DNA from: Microbacterium sp. EST19A | GTDB taxonomy: Bacteria; Actinomycetota; Actinomycetes; Actinomycetales; Microbacteriaceae | Assembly: GCF_019969685.1 (NCBI RefSeq) | Contig: NZ_JAHXYZ010000003.1 | Coordinates: forward strand, 202,260-266,259 | Reading direction: 5' to 3' | Length of the DNA stretch: 64,000 nt | Part shown: positions 19,661 to 28,013 of the stretch, one piece after another | Layout of the letters: the number at the start of each line of letters is the position of its first letter | How positions within the stretch are numbered: the stretch's first letter is position 1 | Translations under genes and position numbers: made by a program | The notes under the pieces: generated by a model | What the model saw: the letters and a program-made list of their open reading frames with translations, nothing else | Database searches by the model: none | What the model was told of the DNA's origin: nothing

Positions 19661-20314
19661 ATGCGGCGCGGGACTTTCCGAGACGACACGGTGGACTATG
19701 CGGCCGTGGGTGCGACCCACGCGCCCGATCTGATGCAGTATCCGCCGGAACGCAGCTTTCCGGCCGAGGACTCCTGGCGGATCGGCAGCGGGGCCGAGCG
19801 TTTCCAGACGGCCGGTGAGGCATTGCTCTCCTGGACCGCGCAGCGTGCGGCCGGCCTCTCGGTCGACGACCTCCGTCCCGCACCCGGGCCCGCCTACGCC
19901 GGCGTGAGCTTCGACGCCGAAGGCAACCCGATCGCCCCCAGCAAGCGCGATGTCGAGCCCCGGTACGACGCCGAGGGCACGCCCTTTGTCGGAGCAGGGA
20001 TGACTCTGCACCTGAAGGGGCGCATCGGCGGCATGCGCGCCGACTCCGAACTCCGCGTGATCTCGGTCACGGAAGAGACCCGGCGCATCGGATTCGTCCT
20101 CGGCACCGTCGGCGGCTCGGTCGTCAGCGGAGAGGAATCGTTCGACGTCGAGTGGCGCGAGGACAACGACGAGGTGTGGTTCACCGTGCGTGCCTTCGAC
20201 GCCCCGAATTCTCTGCTCTATCGCACTGTTCCGGCGTTGGTGAAGCGACGCCGACGCGAGCTGTTCGCCCGCTACCTCCGCGCGATCTCCCCGCTCTACG
20301 CGACGCCCGTCTGA
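19661..20314 (+). CDS. DUF1990 family protein (second copy)
   Basis: A 217-residue soluble protein related to the gene at 18997. The shared core appears as VLGTVGGSVVSGEESFDVEW followed by a C-terminal LVKRRRRELFARYLRAI that parallels the RFLQRRTHAQYVRI of the first copy. The N-terminal half is longer and contains FRDDTVDYAAVGATHAPDL, typical of longer DUF1990 proteins. The ATG at 19661 is preferred over an upstream in-frame ATG since a TAGGCT box sits just before it and the extra residues are not conserved-looking. Function unknown. It precedes hemW by 16 bases and may be co-transcribed with it. Confidence 0.75.
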   Translation: MRRGTFRDDTVDYAAVGATHAPDLMQYPPERSFPAEDSWRIGSGAERFQTAGEALLSWTAQRAAGLSVDDLRPAPGPAYAGVSFDAEGNPIAPSKRDVEPRYDAEGTPFVGAGMTLHLKGRIGGMRADSELRVISVTEETRRIGFVLGTVGGSVVSGEESFDVEWREDNDEVWFTVRAFDAPNSLLYRTVPALVKRRRRELFARYLRAISPLYATPV

Positions 20315-20330
20315 TGCCGAGACACCACTG

Positions 20331-21566
20331 ATGGCGGGGCCTCTCCCGCTCGGCGATCCCGCGCCCTCCGACGGCAGACTGCCCGACGATCTCCCGATCG
20401 ACTCGGCCGTGCCGTTCTCCGCCTACCTGCACGTGCCGTTCTGCCGCGTCCGCTGCGGATACTGCGACTTCAACACCTATACGTCGAGCGAACTCCGCGG
20501 CGCGAAGCAGGAGGACTACGCCTCCACGCTGATCGGCGAGATCGAGATCGCCCGCCGAGTGCTCGGCGAGGCCGGCGCGCTGCGTCCGATGGACACGGTC
20601 TTCTTCGGCGGAGGAACGCCGACCCTCCTTCCGGCGGGCGATCTGGCCCGGATGCTGGACGCCGCGGCATCCGCCTTCGGGTTGGTCGACGGCGCCGAGG
20701 TGACCGTCGAGGCCAATCCCGACACGGTGACACCCGCGGTCGCACGCACCCTGGCGGCATCCGGCGTCACGCGGCTCTCCATCGGGATGCAGTCCGCGGT
20801 GCCGCACGTGCTCGCCACGCTCGACCGCACGCACGACCCGGAGAATGTGCGCACGGCCGTCGCCGCGGCGAAAGACGCGGGACTCGCGGTGAGCGTCGAC
20901 CTCATCTACGGTGCGCCCGGGGAGTCTCTCGCGGACTGGGAGTCTTCGCTCGATGCCGCGCTCGCCCTCGAGTCCGACCACATCTCGGCGTATGCGCTGA
21001 TCATCGAGGACGGCACGAAGCTCGCCCGCCAGATCCGGCGCGGCGAGGTCCCGACGCCGGACGACGACCTGCAGGCCGACATGTACGAGCTCGCCGATGC
21101 ACGGCTCGCCGCTGCCGGCTTCGAGTGGTACGAGGTGAGCAACTGGTCTCGGGCGGCCGCGGGGCAGACCGCAGAGGACAACAGGTCGCGCCACAACCTC
21201 GCCTACTGGCGCGGGAACGACTGGTGGGGCTTCGGGCCCGGAGCGCACAGCCACGTCGCTGGCCTCCGCTGGTGGAACGTCAAGCACCCGGCCGCCTACG
21301 CGCAGCGGCTCGCGGCATCCGAGTCCCCGGCCGCCGGGACGGAGCGACCGGACGAGGAGTCCCGATTGCTCGAGCGCATCCTGCTGCTCAGTCGCATCCG
21401 CGAGGGCATCTCGCTCGAGGAGGTGCCTCCAGCGAATCGCCCCAGGGTCGCCGGGCTCATCGCCGACGGGCTGGTCGATCCGATCGCGGCAGTCAAGGGG
21501 CGCATCCAGCTGACACTGCGCGGACGGCTCCTGGCCGACGCGGTGGTGCGGGAACTCACCGACTGA
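20331..21566 (+). CDS. hemW: Radical SAM coproporphyrinogen III oxidase-like protein, heme chaperone HemW
   Basis: Radical SAM protein of 411 residues. The HemN/HemW cluster motif HVPFCRVRCGYCDF is present with Cys38, Cys42 and Cys45 binding the 4Fe-4S cluster, followed by DTVFFGGGTPTLLPA and the SAM-binding region RLSIGMQSAVPHVLATLDR. The C-terminal HemW extension is complete (NLAYWRGNDWWGFGPGAHS). Members of this subgroup lack the additional cysteine of true HemN and act in heme delivery rather than oxidation, so HemW is the better name. It lies between lepA and hrcA, as in other actinobacteria. Confidence 0.93.
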   Translation: MAGPLPLGDPAPSDGRLPDDLPIDSAVPFSAYLHVPFCRVRCGYCDFNTYTSSELRGAKQEDYASTLIGEIEIARRVLGEAGALRPMDTVFFGGGTPTLLPAGDLARMLDAAASAFGLVDGAEVTVEANPDTVTPAVARTLAASGVTRLSIGMQSAVPHVLATLDRTHDPENVRTAVAAAKDAGLAVSVDLIYGAPGESLADWESSLDAALALESDHISAYALIIEDGTKLARQIRRGEVPTPDDDLQADMYELADARLAAAGFEWYEVSNWSRAAAGQTAEDNRSRHNLAYWRGNDWWGFGPGAHSHVAGLRWWNVKHPAAYAQRLAASESPAAGTERPDEESRLLERILLLSRIREGISLEEVPPANRPRVAGLIADGLVDPIAAVKGRIQLTLRGRLLADAVVRELTD

Positions 21567-21583
21567 CGCAGCCGGGCCGCCGC

Positions 21584-23002
21584 TCAGCCGGGGAGCAGAT
21601 CCAGCCCGGCGGTGCGCCGCTGCGGGACGGTCTCGCTCGTCGTGTCGAACAGGCGCGTGCGCCGCTCGGTTCCGTACGCGGGCCATCCGGGATCGCCGGT
21701 CGTGACGAACGCGATCCAGGCTGCGTGCATCTCCGCGGCGAGCGCGTGCGGAGCCTCGGTGCCGGCCAGGCGCTGCGTCTCGGGGTCGTCGAGGCTGTCG
21801 AAGACGAACCCCAGCTCGAGGGCGTGCGCCGCGCGGAGATCGCGCACCGGGCTCGCCCACGCGAACTCGTACACGTACGTCGGGGCGGTCCGCGCCCGGG
21901 CGACGCGGGTCAGCGGAGCCCGCAGCAGGACGTCGGTCGCGAGCTGCCCGAACACCTCGCCGGTCGACGCGGTGGGGAACTCCGCGCGGTAAGACCGGAC
22001 CGCCGCCCGGGGGATCCGCAGCGCGAGCCGGGCGGCGAGCAGCTTCATCTCGCTGATGGCGTCGAGGGCGGCGGGTGGGAACCAGAGTCGATACTCGTCG
22101 GTGTTGCTGCCGATCAGCAACGGCGTGTCGATCTCGGGCAGCACCTCGTGCGGGGACCGCGGCAGGCTCTCCGCATCGATCGCGAACTGGAACCCGGGCG
22201 CGCCGCCGAGCGGCGAGGATCCCGCCGCATGCTGTCGTCGGGCCTCGAGCAGGGCGTCGGGGGATACCGCCGCGAAAGAATCGCGGTCGGGTCGGACGTC
22301 GAGCCGCTTCGCGAGCTGCACCGAGATGCGGCCGGCCTTCCGGGCCGGCTGCGCGTGGAGCGGTCCGGACTCGATGATGGCGCGGGCGATGAGTGGGCGG
22401 GACCAGTCCTGTGCCAGGAGCCCGGCGACGATCGCGCCGCCCGCCGATTCGCCCATCACCGTGATCTGACCCGGGTCGCCGCCGAAGGCCGCGATCTCGC
22501 GATGGACCCAGGCGAGAGCGGCAGCAGCATCCTGCAGTCCGAGATTGCGTGGTGCGCCGTCGAGCACCGAGAACCCCTCCGACCCCAGGCGGTAGTTGAT
22601 GGAGACGAAGACGATGCCGGCGCGCGCGAAGGCCGTGCCGTCATACAAGGGGAGAGCCGCCGTCCCGCGTTCGAGTGCTCCGCCGTGGATCCACAGCAAC
22701 ACGGGAGACCCGACGGCATCTTCGGGCGTCCAGATGTTGGCGGTGAGGATGTCGTCGCCGTCTATGCGGACGGAGCCGAGCAGTTCGCCGATCGCCCCGG
22801 GGTATGGCAGCTGCGGCGCCGTCGGACCGAACGCGGTCGCCTCGCGCACGCCGTCCCATGCGGTCACGGGCTGCGGGGCGCGGAAGCGGTTCTCGCTGAA
22901 GGGAGCTGACGCGTAGGGGAGTCCGAGGAATCGACGGATGCCGTCTTCGAGCGTTCCGCGGACGGAGCCGGTGGAGAGGGTCGCGATCGGCTGCGTCGTC
23001 AT
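21584..23002 (-). CDS. Carboxylesterase type B family protein
   Basis: Alpha/beta hydrolase of the type B carboxylesterase family, 472 residues and without a signal peptide. Seen are the N-terminal GSVRGTLEDGIRRFLGLPYA, the oxyanion loop WIHGGALERG, the nucleophile elbow GESAGGAIV, and late motifs around a glutamate (SNTDEYRLW) and histidine (AAHALELGFVFD). Substrate is probably an aromatic or aliphatic ester. The ATG at 23002 is preferred to the one at 23011 because a TAGGAT box lies seven bases before it on the minus strand. It is divergent from hrcA and not part of the conserved heat-shock cluster, so it may be an insertion into the hemW-hrcA interval. Confidence 0.88.
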   Translation of the reverse strand: MTTQPIATLSTGSVRGTLEDGIRRFLGLPYASAPFSENRFRAPQPVTAWDGVREATAFGPTAPQLPYPGAIGELLGSVRIDGDDILTANIWTPEDAVGSPVLLWIHGGALERGTAALPLYDGTAFARAGIVFVSINYRLGSEGFSVLDGAPRNLGLQDAAAALAWVHREIAAFGGDPGQITVMGESAGGAIVAGLLAQDWSRPLIARAIIESGPLHAQPARKAGRISVQLAKRLDVRPDRDSFAAVSPDALLEARRQHAAGSSPLGGAPGFQFAIDAESLPRSPHEVLPEIDTPLLIGSNTDEYRLWFPPAALDAISEMKLLAARLALRIPRAAVRSYRAEFPTASTGEVFGQLATDVLLRAPLTRVARARTAPTYVYEFAWASPVRDLRAAHALELGFVFDSLDDPETQRLAGTEAPHALAAEMHAAWIAFVTTGDPGWPAYGTERRTRLFDTTSETVPQRRTAGLDLLPG

Positions 23003-23009
23003 GAGCGCC

Positions 23010-23015
23010 ATCCTA
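23010..23015 (-). promoter_or_regulatory. Candidate -10 box for the carboxylesterase
   Basis: Minus-strand TAGGAT seven bases before the ATG at 23002. It overlaps the alternative ATG at 23011 and therefore argues for the shorter start. Confidence 0.4.
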
Positions 23016-23052
23016 GAGGGGGCGTCTTCGGGGTTTACCCGGCTGCGCGGGG

Positions 23053-23084
23053 TAGGATTGGCACTCGGAACATCAGAGTGCCAG
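23053..23084 (+). promoter_or_regulatory. hrcA promoter with CIRCE operator
   Basis: TTGGCACTC, nine bases, then GAGTGCCAG (23058-23084) is a perfect 9-bp inverted repeat matching the CIRCE consensus with G/C in place of one A/T pair. It overlaps a TAGGAT -10-like box at 23053-23058, so HrcA bound here would block the start of its own operon. The partial direct repeats of CGAGTG/CGAGTGTC immediately downstream are additional CIRCE-like half sites. Confidence 0.88.
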
Positions 23085-23117
23085 CGAGTGTCCGAGTGTC
23101 AGCGGAAGGGGAAGGCG

Positions 23118-24149
23118 ATGGTCTCAGAGCGAGGACTCCAGGTTCTCCGCGCGATCGTGCAGGACTACGTCGAGACCCATGAGCCGGTCGGCAGCCGCTC
23201 GATCGTCGACCGCTACTCCTTCGGCGTCTCCGCCGCGACCATCCGCAACGACATGGCGCTGCTCGAGGACGAGGAGCTGATCACGGCTCCGCACACCTCG
23301 TCCGGGCGCGTCCCGACCGATAAGGGCTACCGCGTCTTCGTCGATCACCTCGCGCAGCTGCGGCCGCTCAGCGTCGCCCAGCGCACGGCCATCGAGTCGT
23401 TCCTGACGGCGCCCACCGACCTCGACGATCTGATGGTCCGCACCGTCCGCGTGCTCACGCAGCTGACGGGACAGGTCGCGCTCGCCCAGTACCCGTCATT
23501 CGCCCGTGCGCACATCACCCACCTCGAGCTCGTGGCCCTCGCCCCGAATCGCGTGCTGATCGTGCTCGTCACCGACGCGGGCGGCGTGTCGCAGCGACTG
23601 ACGCCGCTGCCGGTCGACGTGGATGAAGCCGACACCGCCCTGCTCCGCGCACGGCTGTCGGCGCTCATCACCGGGCAGGCGGTGAGCGACGCCGCAGAGC
23701 GTCTCCAGAACCTGGTCGCCGGCGATGAGCAGCCGAGGGACGCGGCGCTGCGGACGATCGCCGCGGTCGTGATCGAAGAGCTCGGGGAGTTCCGTCAGGA
23801 GCGCCTCGTGATGGCGGGGGCTGCGACGCTCGCCCGTCGCGAGCAGGACTTCCGCGGCAGCATCCACCCGATCCTCGAGGCGATCGAGGAGCAGATGACC
23901 CTGCTGCGGCTGATGGGTGAGATGGTGACCGACGAACACGGCCTCGGCGCGAGCATCGGCACCGAGAACGAGCCGTTCGGCCTCGGCGAGGCATCGATCG
24001 TCGCCAGCAACTACGCCGCTCCCAGCGGCACGGCGAGAGTCGGCGTGATGGGGCCGACGCGCATGGACTATCCGAGCAATCTCGCGGCAGCGCGGGCAGT
24101 CGCCCGCTACCTGTCGCGGATGCTCGACGAGGACGAGGCCGGTCGCTGA
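23118..24149 (+). CDS. hrcA: Heat-inducible transcription repressor HrcA
   Basis: Repressor that binds CIRCE operators of chaperone operons and is released on heat shock. The 343-residue protein has a winged-helix domain at the N-terminus (ERGLQVLRAIVQDYVETHEP, then SAATIRNDMALLEDEELI and HTSSGRVPTDKGYRVFVDHL), followed by the HrcA GAF-like dimerisation region. The ATG at 23118 with an AGGGGAAGG ribosome-binding site gives the standard N-terminus. It lies 34 bases downstream of a CIRCE element, so it is autoregulated, and it precedes dnaJ by 37 bases in the usual hrcA-dnaJ arrangement. Confidence 0.96.
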   Translation: MVSERGLQVLRAIVQDYVETHEPVGSRSIVDRYSFGVSAATIRNDMALLEDEELITAPHTSSGRVPTDKGYRVFVDHLAQLRPLSVAQRTAIESFLTAPTDLDDLMVRTVRVLTQLTGQVALAQYPSFARAHITHLELVALAPNRVLIVLVTDAGGVSQRLTPLPVDVDEADTALLRARLSALITGQAVSDAAERLQNLVAGDEQPRDAALRTIAAVVIEELGEFRQERLVMAGAATLARREQDFRGSIHPILEAIEEQMTLLRLMGEMVTDEHGLGASIGTENEPFGLGEASIVASNYAAPSGTARVGVMGPTRMDYPSNLAAARAVARYLSRMLDEDEAGR

Positions 24150-24186
24150 GGCGACGGTCACGAGAGACACACGCAGAAAGGCGATT

Positions 24187-25302
24187 GTGGCGGACCACTA
24201 TGAGGTTCTCGGGGTGTCCCGAGACGCTTCCACCGATGAGATCAAGAAGGCGTATCGCCGCCTGGCGCGGCAGCTGCACCCGGACGTGAACCCGGGCGAC
24301 GACGCCGCAGAGAAGTTCAAGCTCGTCACGCATGCGTACGACGTGCTCAGCGACGACGACTCCCGACGCCGCTACGACATGGGCGGGGGTGACGGGGCCG
24401 CCGGCAACTTCCAGGGCTTCGGCGGCTTCGGCGACATCTTCGAGACGTTCTTCGGCGCCGCACAGGGCGGCGGCCGCGGCGGTCGCCCGAGATCCCGACG
24501 AGAGCGTGGCCAGGACGCACTCGTCCGTGTGACCCTCGACCTCGGCGACGTCGTCTTCGGTGCGCATCGCGACATCGAGGTCGACACAGCGATCCTGTGC
24601 GAGACCTGCCAGGGCTCGTGCTGCCAGGAGGGCACCTCGCCCGTCACCTGCGACATTTGCGGCGGGTCGGGTCACGTGCAGCGCCAGGTGCGCAGCCTGC
24701 TCGGCAACGTCGTCACGTCGCAGCCGTGCGGCACCTGCGAGGGCTACGGCACCACGATCCCGTTCCCGTGCGGAACGTGCGGCGGCCAGGGTCGCGTGCG
24801 CTCGCGCCGCACGGTGTCGCTCGACATCCCGGCGGGCGTGGAGACCGGACTGCGGCTGCAGCTTCCGGGTTCCGGCGAGGTCGGCAAGGCGGGTGGCCCC
24901 AACGGCGATCTGTACGTCGAGGTGACCGTGAACGCGCACCAGGCCTTCAGCCGTGAGGGCGACGACCTGCTCGCCACCCTCGAGGTCTCGATGACCGACG
25001 CGATCCTCGGTACGGAGACGGCGATCCAGGGTCTCGACGGCGAGGTCGATCTGGAGATCCGCCCCGGCGTGCAGTCGGGCGATGTGCTGACGATCAAGGG
25101 CCGCGGCATCACGCCGCTGCGCGGTTCGCAGCGCGGTGACCTGCGGGTCGGCGTGCAGGTCGTGACGCCCACCAAGCTCGATTCCGCGCAGCGTGCGCTG
25201 ATCGAAGACTTCGCGAAGAAGGCGAAGGCCCCGGGCCCGCAGCTCGCGCAGTTCCAGCAGGGACTCTTCTCCAAGCTCCGCGACCGCTTCCGCGCGCACT
25301 GA
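24187..25302 (+). CDS. dnaJ: Chaperone protein DnaJ (DnaJ2 type)
   Basis: Co-chaperone that stimulates DnaK ATPase and holds unfolded substrates. Order of domains in 371 residues: J-domain (1-65) with the HPD motif at 31-33, a Gly/Phe-rich linker (GFGGFGDIFETFFG), a cysteine-rich zinc domain (about 138-205) with the repeats CETCQGSC, CDICGGSG, CGTCEGYG and CGTCGGQG, and two C-terminal beta domains. The first zinc repeat departs from CxxCxGxG by ending in SC. The start is GTG at 24187. Linkage to hrcA makes it the HrcA-regulated DnaJ2 paralogue; a DnaK-operon copy would be elsewhere. Confidence 0.95.
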   Translation: MADHYEVLGVSRDASTDEIKKAYRRLARQLHPDVNPGDDAAEKFKLVTHAYDVLSDDDSRRRYDMGGGDGAAGNFQGFGGFGDIFETFFGAAQGGGRGGRPRSRRERGQDALVRVTLDLGDVVFGAHRDIEVDTAILCETCQGSCCQEGTSPVTCDICGGSGHVQRQVRSLLGNVVTSQPCGTCEGYGTTIPFPCGTCGGQGRVRSRRTVSLDIPAGVETGLRLQLPGSGEVGKAGGPNGDLYVEVTVNAHQAFSREGDDLLATLEVSMTDAILGTETAIQGLDGEVDLEIRPGVQSGDVLTIKGRGITPLRGSQRGDLRVGVQVVTPTKLDSAQRALIEDFAKKAKAPGPQLAQFQQGLFSKLRDRFRAH

Positions 25303-25304
25303 TC

Positions 25305-26033
25305 GTGGCGCTGCACTTCCTCGTCGAGTCGTCGACGGATGCCGGTGTCGGAGACGTCGTGACGCTGACCGGCGCCGAGGCGAAGCATGCCGCCGTCGTG
25401 CGTCGTCTCCGTGTCGGCGAGGCCGTCACGGTCGGCGACGGCGCGGGGGTGTGGCTCTCCGGGGTCGCCGAAGCGGTGTCGCCCACGCTCGTCGACGTGC
25501 GCATCGAGGAGCGCATCGAGCATCCGGCCCCGGCACCGCGCATCGTCCTCGTGCAGGCGTTGGCGAAGGGCGACCGTGACGAGCTCGCCGTGCAGGCCGC
25601 GTGCGAACTCGGCGTCGACGAGATCGTCCCGTGGCAGGCGAGCCGCAGTGTGTCGCGCTGGGAGGGGCCGAAAGCCGTGAAGGGCCGCGAGCGCTGGGCG
25701 ACCATCGTGCGGGAGGCCGCCAAGCAGGCGCACCGCGCGTGGGTCCCCGATGTCGCGACCCCGGTGTCGACGACGCAGCTCGCGGCACGGGCGAGTGCCG
25801 AGAGAGTGCTGCTGCTCGACCCCACGGCATCCGTCCGCCTGTCGGAGATCGAGTCCGACGGGCGCGACCTCGTGCTGGTGGTCGGCCCGGAGGGCGGGAT
25901 CTCCGACGAAGAGCTCAGCCGCCTGACGGATGCCGGAGCGGAACGCGTGCTCCTCGGTGACACGGTGCTGCGCACCTCGACCGCCGGTCCGGCGGCGATC
26001 GCCGTGCTGTCGGTCGCGCTCGGACGCTGGTGA
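25305..26033 (+). CDS. rsmE: 16S rRNA (uracil-1498-N3)-methyltransferase
   Basis: SPOUT-family enzyme that methylates U1498 of 16S rRNA. The 242-residue protein has the N-terminal PUA-like part (VVTLTGAEAKHAAVVRRLRVGE) and the knotted SAM-binding domain with LVQALAKGDRDELAVQAACELGV, LVVGPEGGISDEEL and a C-terminal LGDTVLRTSTAGPAAI that forms the trefoil knot. GTG at 25305, two bases after the dnaJ stop, is the start. The dnaJ-rsmE-HIT-phoH order is conserved. Confidence 0.95.
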   Translation: MALHFLVESSTDAGVGDVVTLTGAEAKHAAVVRRLRVGEAVTVGDGAGVWLSGVAEAVSPTLVDVRIEERIEHPAPAPRIVLVQALAKGDRDELAVQAACELGVDEIVPWQASRSVSRWEGPKAVKGRERWATIVREAAKQAHRAWVPDVATPVSTTQLAARASAERVLLLDPTASVRLSEIESDGRDLVLVVGPEGGISDEELSRLTDAGAERVLLGDTVLRTSTAGPAAIAVLSVALGRW

Positions 26034-26069
26034 GTCCGCGACCCACCGGCCCCGTGACGCGCCGGTCAG

Positions 26070-26075
26070 TAGACT
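26070..26075 (+). promoter_or_regulatory. Candidate -10 box for the HIT gene
   Basis: TAGACT seven bases before the ATG at 26083, in the leaderless pattern; suggests an internal promoter between rsmE and the HIT-phoH-ybeY group. Confidence 0.4.
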
Positions 26076-26082
26076 TGACCCC

Positions 26083-26433
26083 ATGACGGAACCCTCGATC
26101 TTCACGCGCATTCTGAACGGGGAGATCCCTGCAGAGATCCTCGGCAAGACGGATCGGGTCTTCGCCTTGCGCGACATCGCGCCTCAGGCGCCGGTGCATC
26201 TGCTCGTCGTACCGAAGACGGCGGACTACCGCGATGTCGCCGAGCTCGCCGCCGGCGACCCGTCGTTGCTCGCCGAGATGGTGGCGTTCGCCAAGGAGCT
26301 CGCCGCCCAGCACACGGATGACGGAGACTTCCGTCTCGTGTTCAACTCCGGCGCCAACGCCGGACAGACGGTGTTCCACGTCCACGCTCATGTGCTGGGC
26401 GGCGGACTGACGGAGAAGAGTGTCGGTGCCTGA
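26083..26433 (+). CDS. HIT family nucleotide-binding hydrolase (Hint type)
   Basis: Small purine-nucleoside phosphoramidase-like protein of 116 residues. The histidine triad is present as FHVHAHVLGGG near residue 100, and the N-terminus FTRILNGEIPAEILGKTDRVFA is characteristic of the Hint branch. The ATG at 26083 fits the family length; the larger open frame is an out-of-register shadow of rsmE. Physiological substrate unknown. The gene overlaps phoH by 14 bases. Confidence 0.93.
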   Translation: MTEPSIFTRILNGEIPAEILGKTDRVFALRDIAPQAPVHLLVVPKTADYRDVAELAAGDPSLLAEMVAFAKELAAQHTDDGDFRLVFNSGANAGQTVFHVHAHVLGGGLTEKSVGA

Positions 26434-27538
26434 CAACCACGAACCACAGGAGCGGAGTCTCGGCGGCCAGCCGCCGGAGTCGGTCGAGAAGATCTACGCC
26501 GACGGCGTCGCGATGGTGCAGCTGCTCGGCCCGCAGGATCGCCTCCTGCGCATGCTCGAGAAGGAGCACCGCGACGTGCAGGTGCTCGTGCGCGGCAACG
26601 AGATCACGCTCAGCGGCAGCCGTGAGGCGGTCGCCGGCGCGAAGGCCCTCGTCGACGAGCTGATGGCCATGACGAAGGCCGGTCACGACCTCGCACCGAG
26701 CGACGTGTCGAACTCCGCGCGCATGCTGCGCCAAGAGGGCGGTCCGCGTCCGAGCGAGGTGCTCGGGGAGGCCATCCTCTCCACGCGCGGCAAGGTCATC
26801 CGTCCGAAGACGCTCGGTCAGAAGGAGTACGTCGACGCGATCGAGGAGAACACGATCGTGTTCGGGATCGGTCCCGCCGGAACGGGCAAGACCTACCTCG
26901 CGATGGCGAAGGCCGTGCAAGCGCTGCAGCGCAAAGAGGTCACCCGCATCATCCTCACGCGTCCGGCCGTCGAGGCGGGGGAGCGGCTGGGGTTCCTCCC
27001 CGGCACGCTCACCGACAAGATCGACCCCTACCTGCGACCGCTCTACGACGCCCTCAACGAGATGATGGACCCCGAGATCGTGCCTCGGCTGATGGCCACC
27101 GGCACGATCGAGGTCGCACCGCTCGCCTACATGCGCGGCCGCACCCTGAACGACTCGTTCGTCGTGCTCGACGAGGCGCAGAACACGACGCCCGAGCAGA
27201 TGAAGATGTTCCTGACGCGTCTCGGCTTCGGCACGCGGATGGTCGTCACCGGTGATATCACGCAGGTCGATCTGCCGCAGGGTGCGTCGGGCCTCCGTCT
27301 GGTCACGCGGGTGCTCGACGGCATCGAGGACATCCACTTCTCGCGGCTCACGAGCGCCGACGTCGTGCGTCACTCGCTGGTCGGCCGCATCGTCGACGCG
27401 TACAGCGAGTACGACGAGAAGCGCACGGCCCAGCGGTTCGAGCGCGAGCAGGCGGCGGAGTTCGCGAATCGCGCGGACCGCCGCGGAGCACAGCGACCAG
27501 GACCCCGCGACCGGATGCCGAAACGAGGCCTCTCCTGA
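26420..27538 (+). CDS. phoH: PhoH family ATPase
   Basis: P-loop ATPase of 372 residues. The N-terminal 25-90 region resembles the small nucleic-acid-binding domain of PhoH (VQVLVRGNEITLSGS), followed by a helicase-like nucleotide-binding core with Walker A GPAGTGKT at 151-158 and Walker B FVVLDEAQN. The C-terminal tail is basic and Arg/Gln-rich. Family members have been connected with RNA metabolism and sit beside ybeY, as here. The GTG at 26420 overlaps the HIT gene; a second GTG at 26426 is an alternative. Confidence 0.93.
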   Translation: MSVPDNHEPQERSLGGQPPESVEKIYADGVAMVQLLGPQDRLLRMLEKEHRDVQVLVRGNEITLSGSREAVAGAKALVDELMAMTKAGHDLAPSDVSNSARMLRQEGGPRPSEVLGEAILSTRGKVIRPKTLGQKEYVDAIEENTIVFGIGPAGTGKTYLAMAKAVQALQRKEVTRIILTRPAVEAGERLGFLPGTLTDKIDPYLRPLYDALNEMMDPEIVPRLMATGTIEVAPLAYMRGRTLNDSFVVLDEAQNTTPEQMKMFLTRLGFGTRMVVTGDITQVDLPQGASGLRLVTRVLDGIEDIHFSRLTSADVVRHSLVGRIVDAYSEYDEKRTAQRFEREQAAEFANRADRRGAQRPGPRDRMPKRGLS

Positions 27539-27554
27539 TGAAACGAGCACAGGC

Positions 27555-28013
27555 ATGATCGAGATCAACAACGAGTCGGCCATCGACATCGACGAGACCG
27601 TGCTGCAGCGGCTGACCGACTTCAACCTCGCCCAGCTCCATGTCAGCCCCGACGCCGAGGTGGCGATCGTGCTGGTCGACGAAGGCGCAATGGAGGCGCT
27701 CCATGTGCAGTGGATGGATGAGCCCGGTCCGACCGACGTGCTCAGCTTCCCGATGGACGAACTGCGGCCCGGCACGGAGGACCGCCCGACGGCACCCGGA
27801 CTGCTCGGCGACATCGTGCTCTGCCCGCAGGTCGCCGAGACACAAGCGCAGGCGGCCGGTCACACGCTGATGGACGAGCTCATCCTGCTCACCACGCACG
27901 GTCTGCTGCACCTCCTCGGATTCGATCACGCCGAGCCCGATGAGGAGCGTGAGATGTTCGGTCTGCAGAAGGAGCTCATCCAGGGCTTCGCCGCAGCCGA
28001 ACGCCGCCGATGA
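27555..28013 (+). CDS. ybeY: Endoribonuclease YbeY
   Basis: Metal-dependent RNase for 16S rRNA 3'-end maturation and ribosome quality control. The 152-residue protein has the zinc site HGLLHLLGFDH with His115, His119 and His125, preceded by the conserved TDVLSFPMDE and LLGDIVLCPQVA. ATG at 27555 matches the family length. It overlaps the next gene by four bases (ATGA), so the phoH-ybeY-corC-era run is probably one operon. Confidence 0.96.
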   Translation: MIEINNESAIDIDETVLQRLTDFNLAQLHVSPDAEVAIVLVDEGAMEALHVQWMDEPGPTDVLSFPMDELRPGTEDRPTAPGLLGDIVLCPQVAETQAQAAGHTLMDELILLTTHGLLHLLGFDHAEPDEEREMFGLQKELIQGFAAAERRR

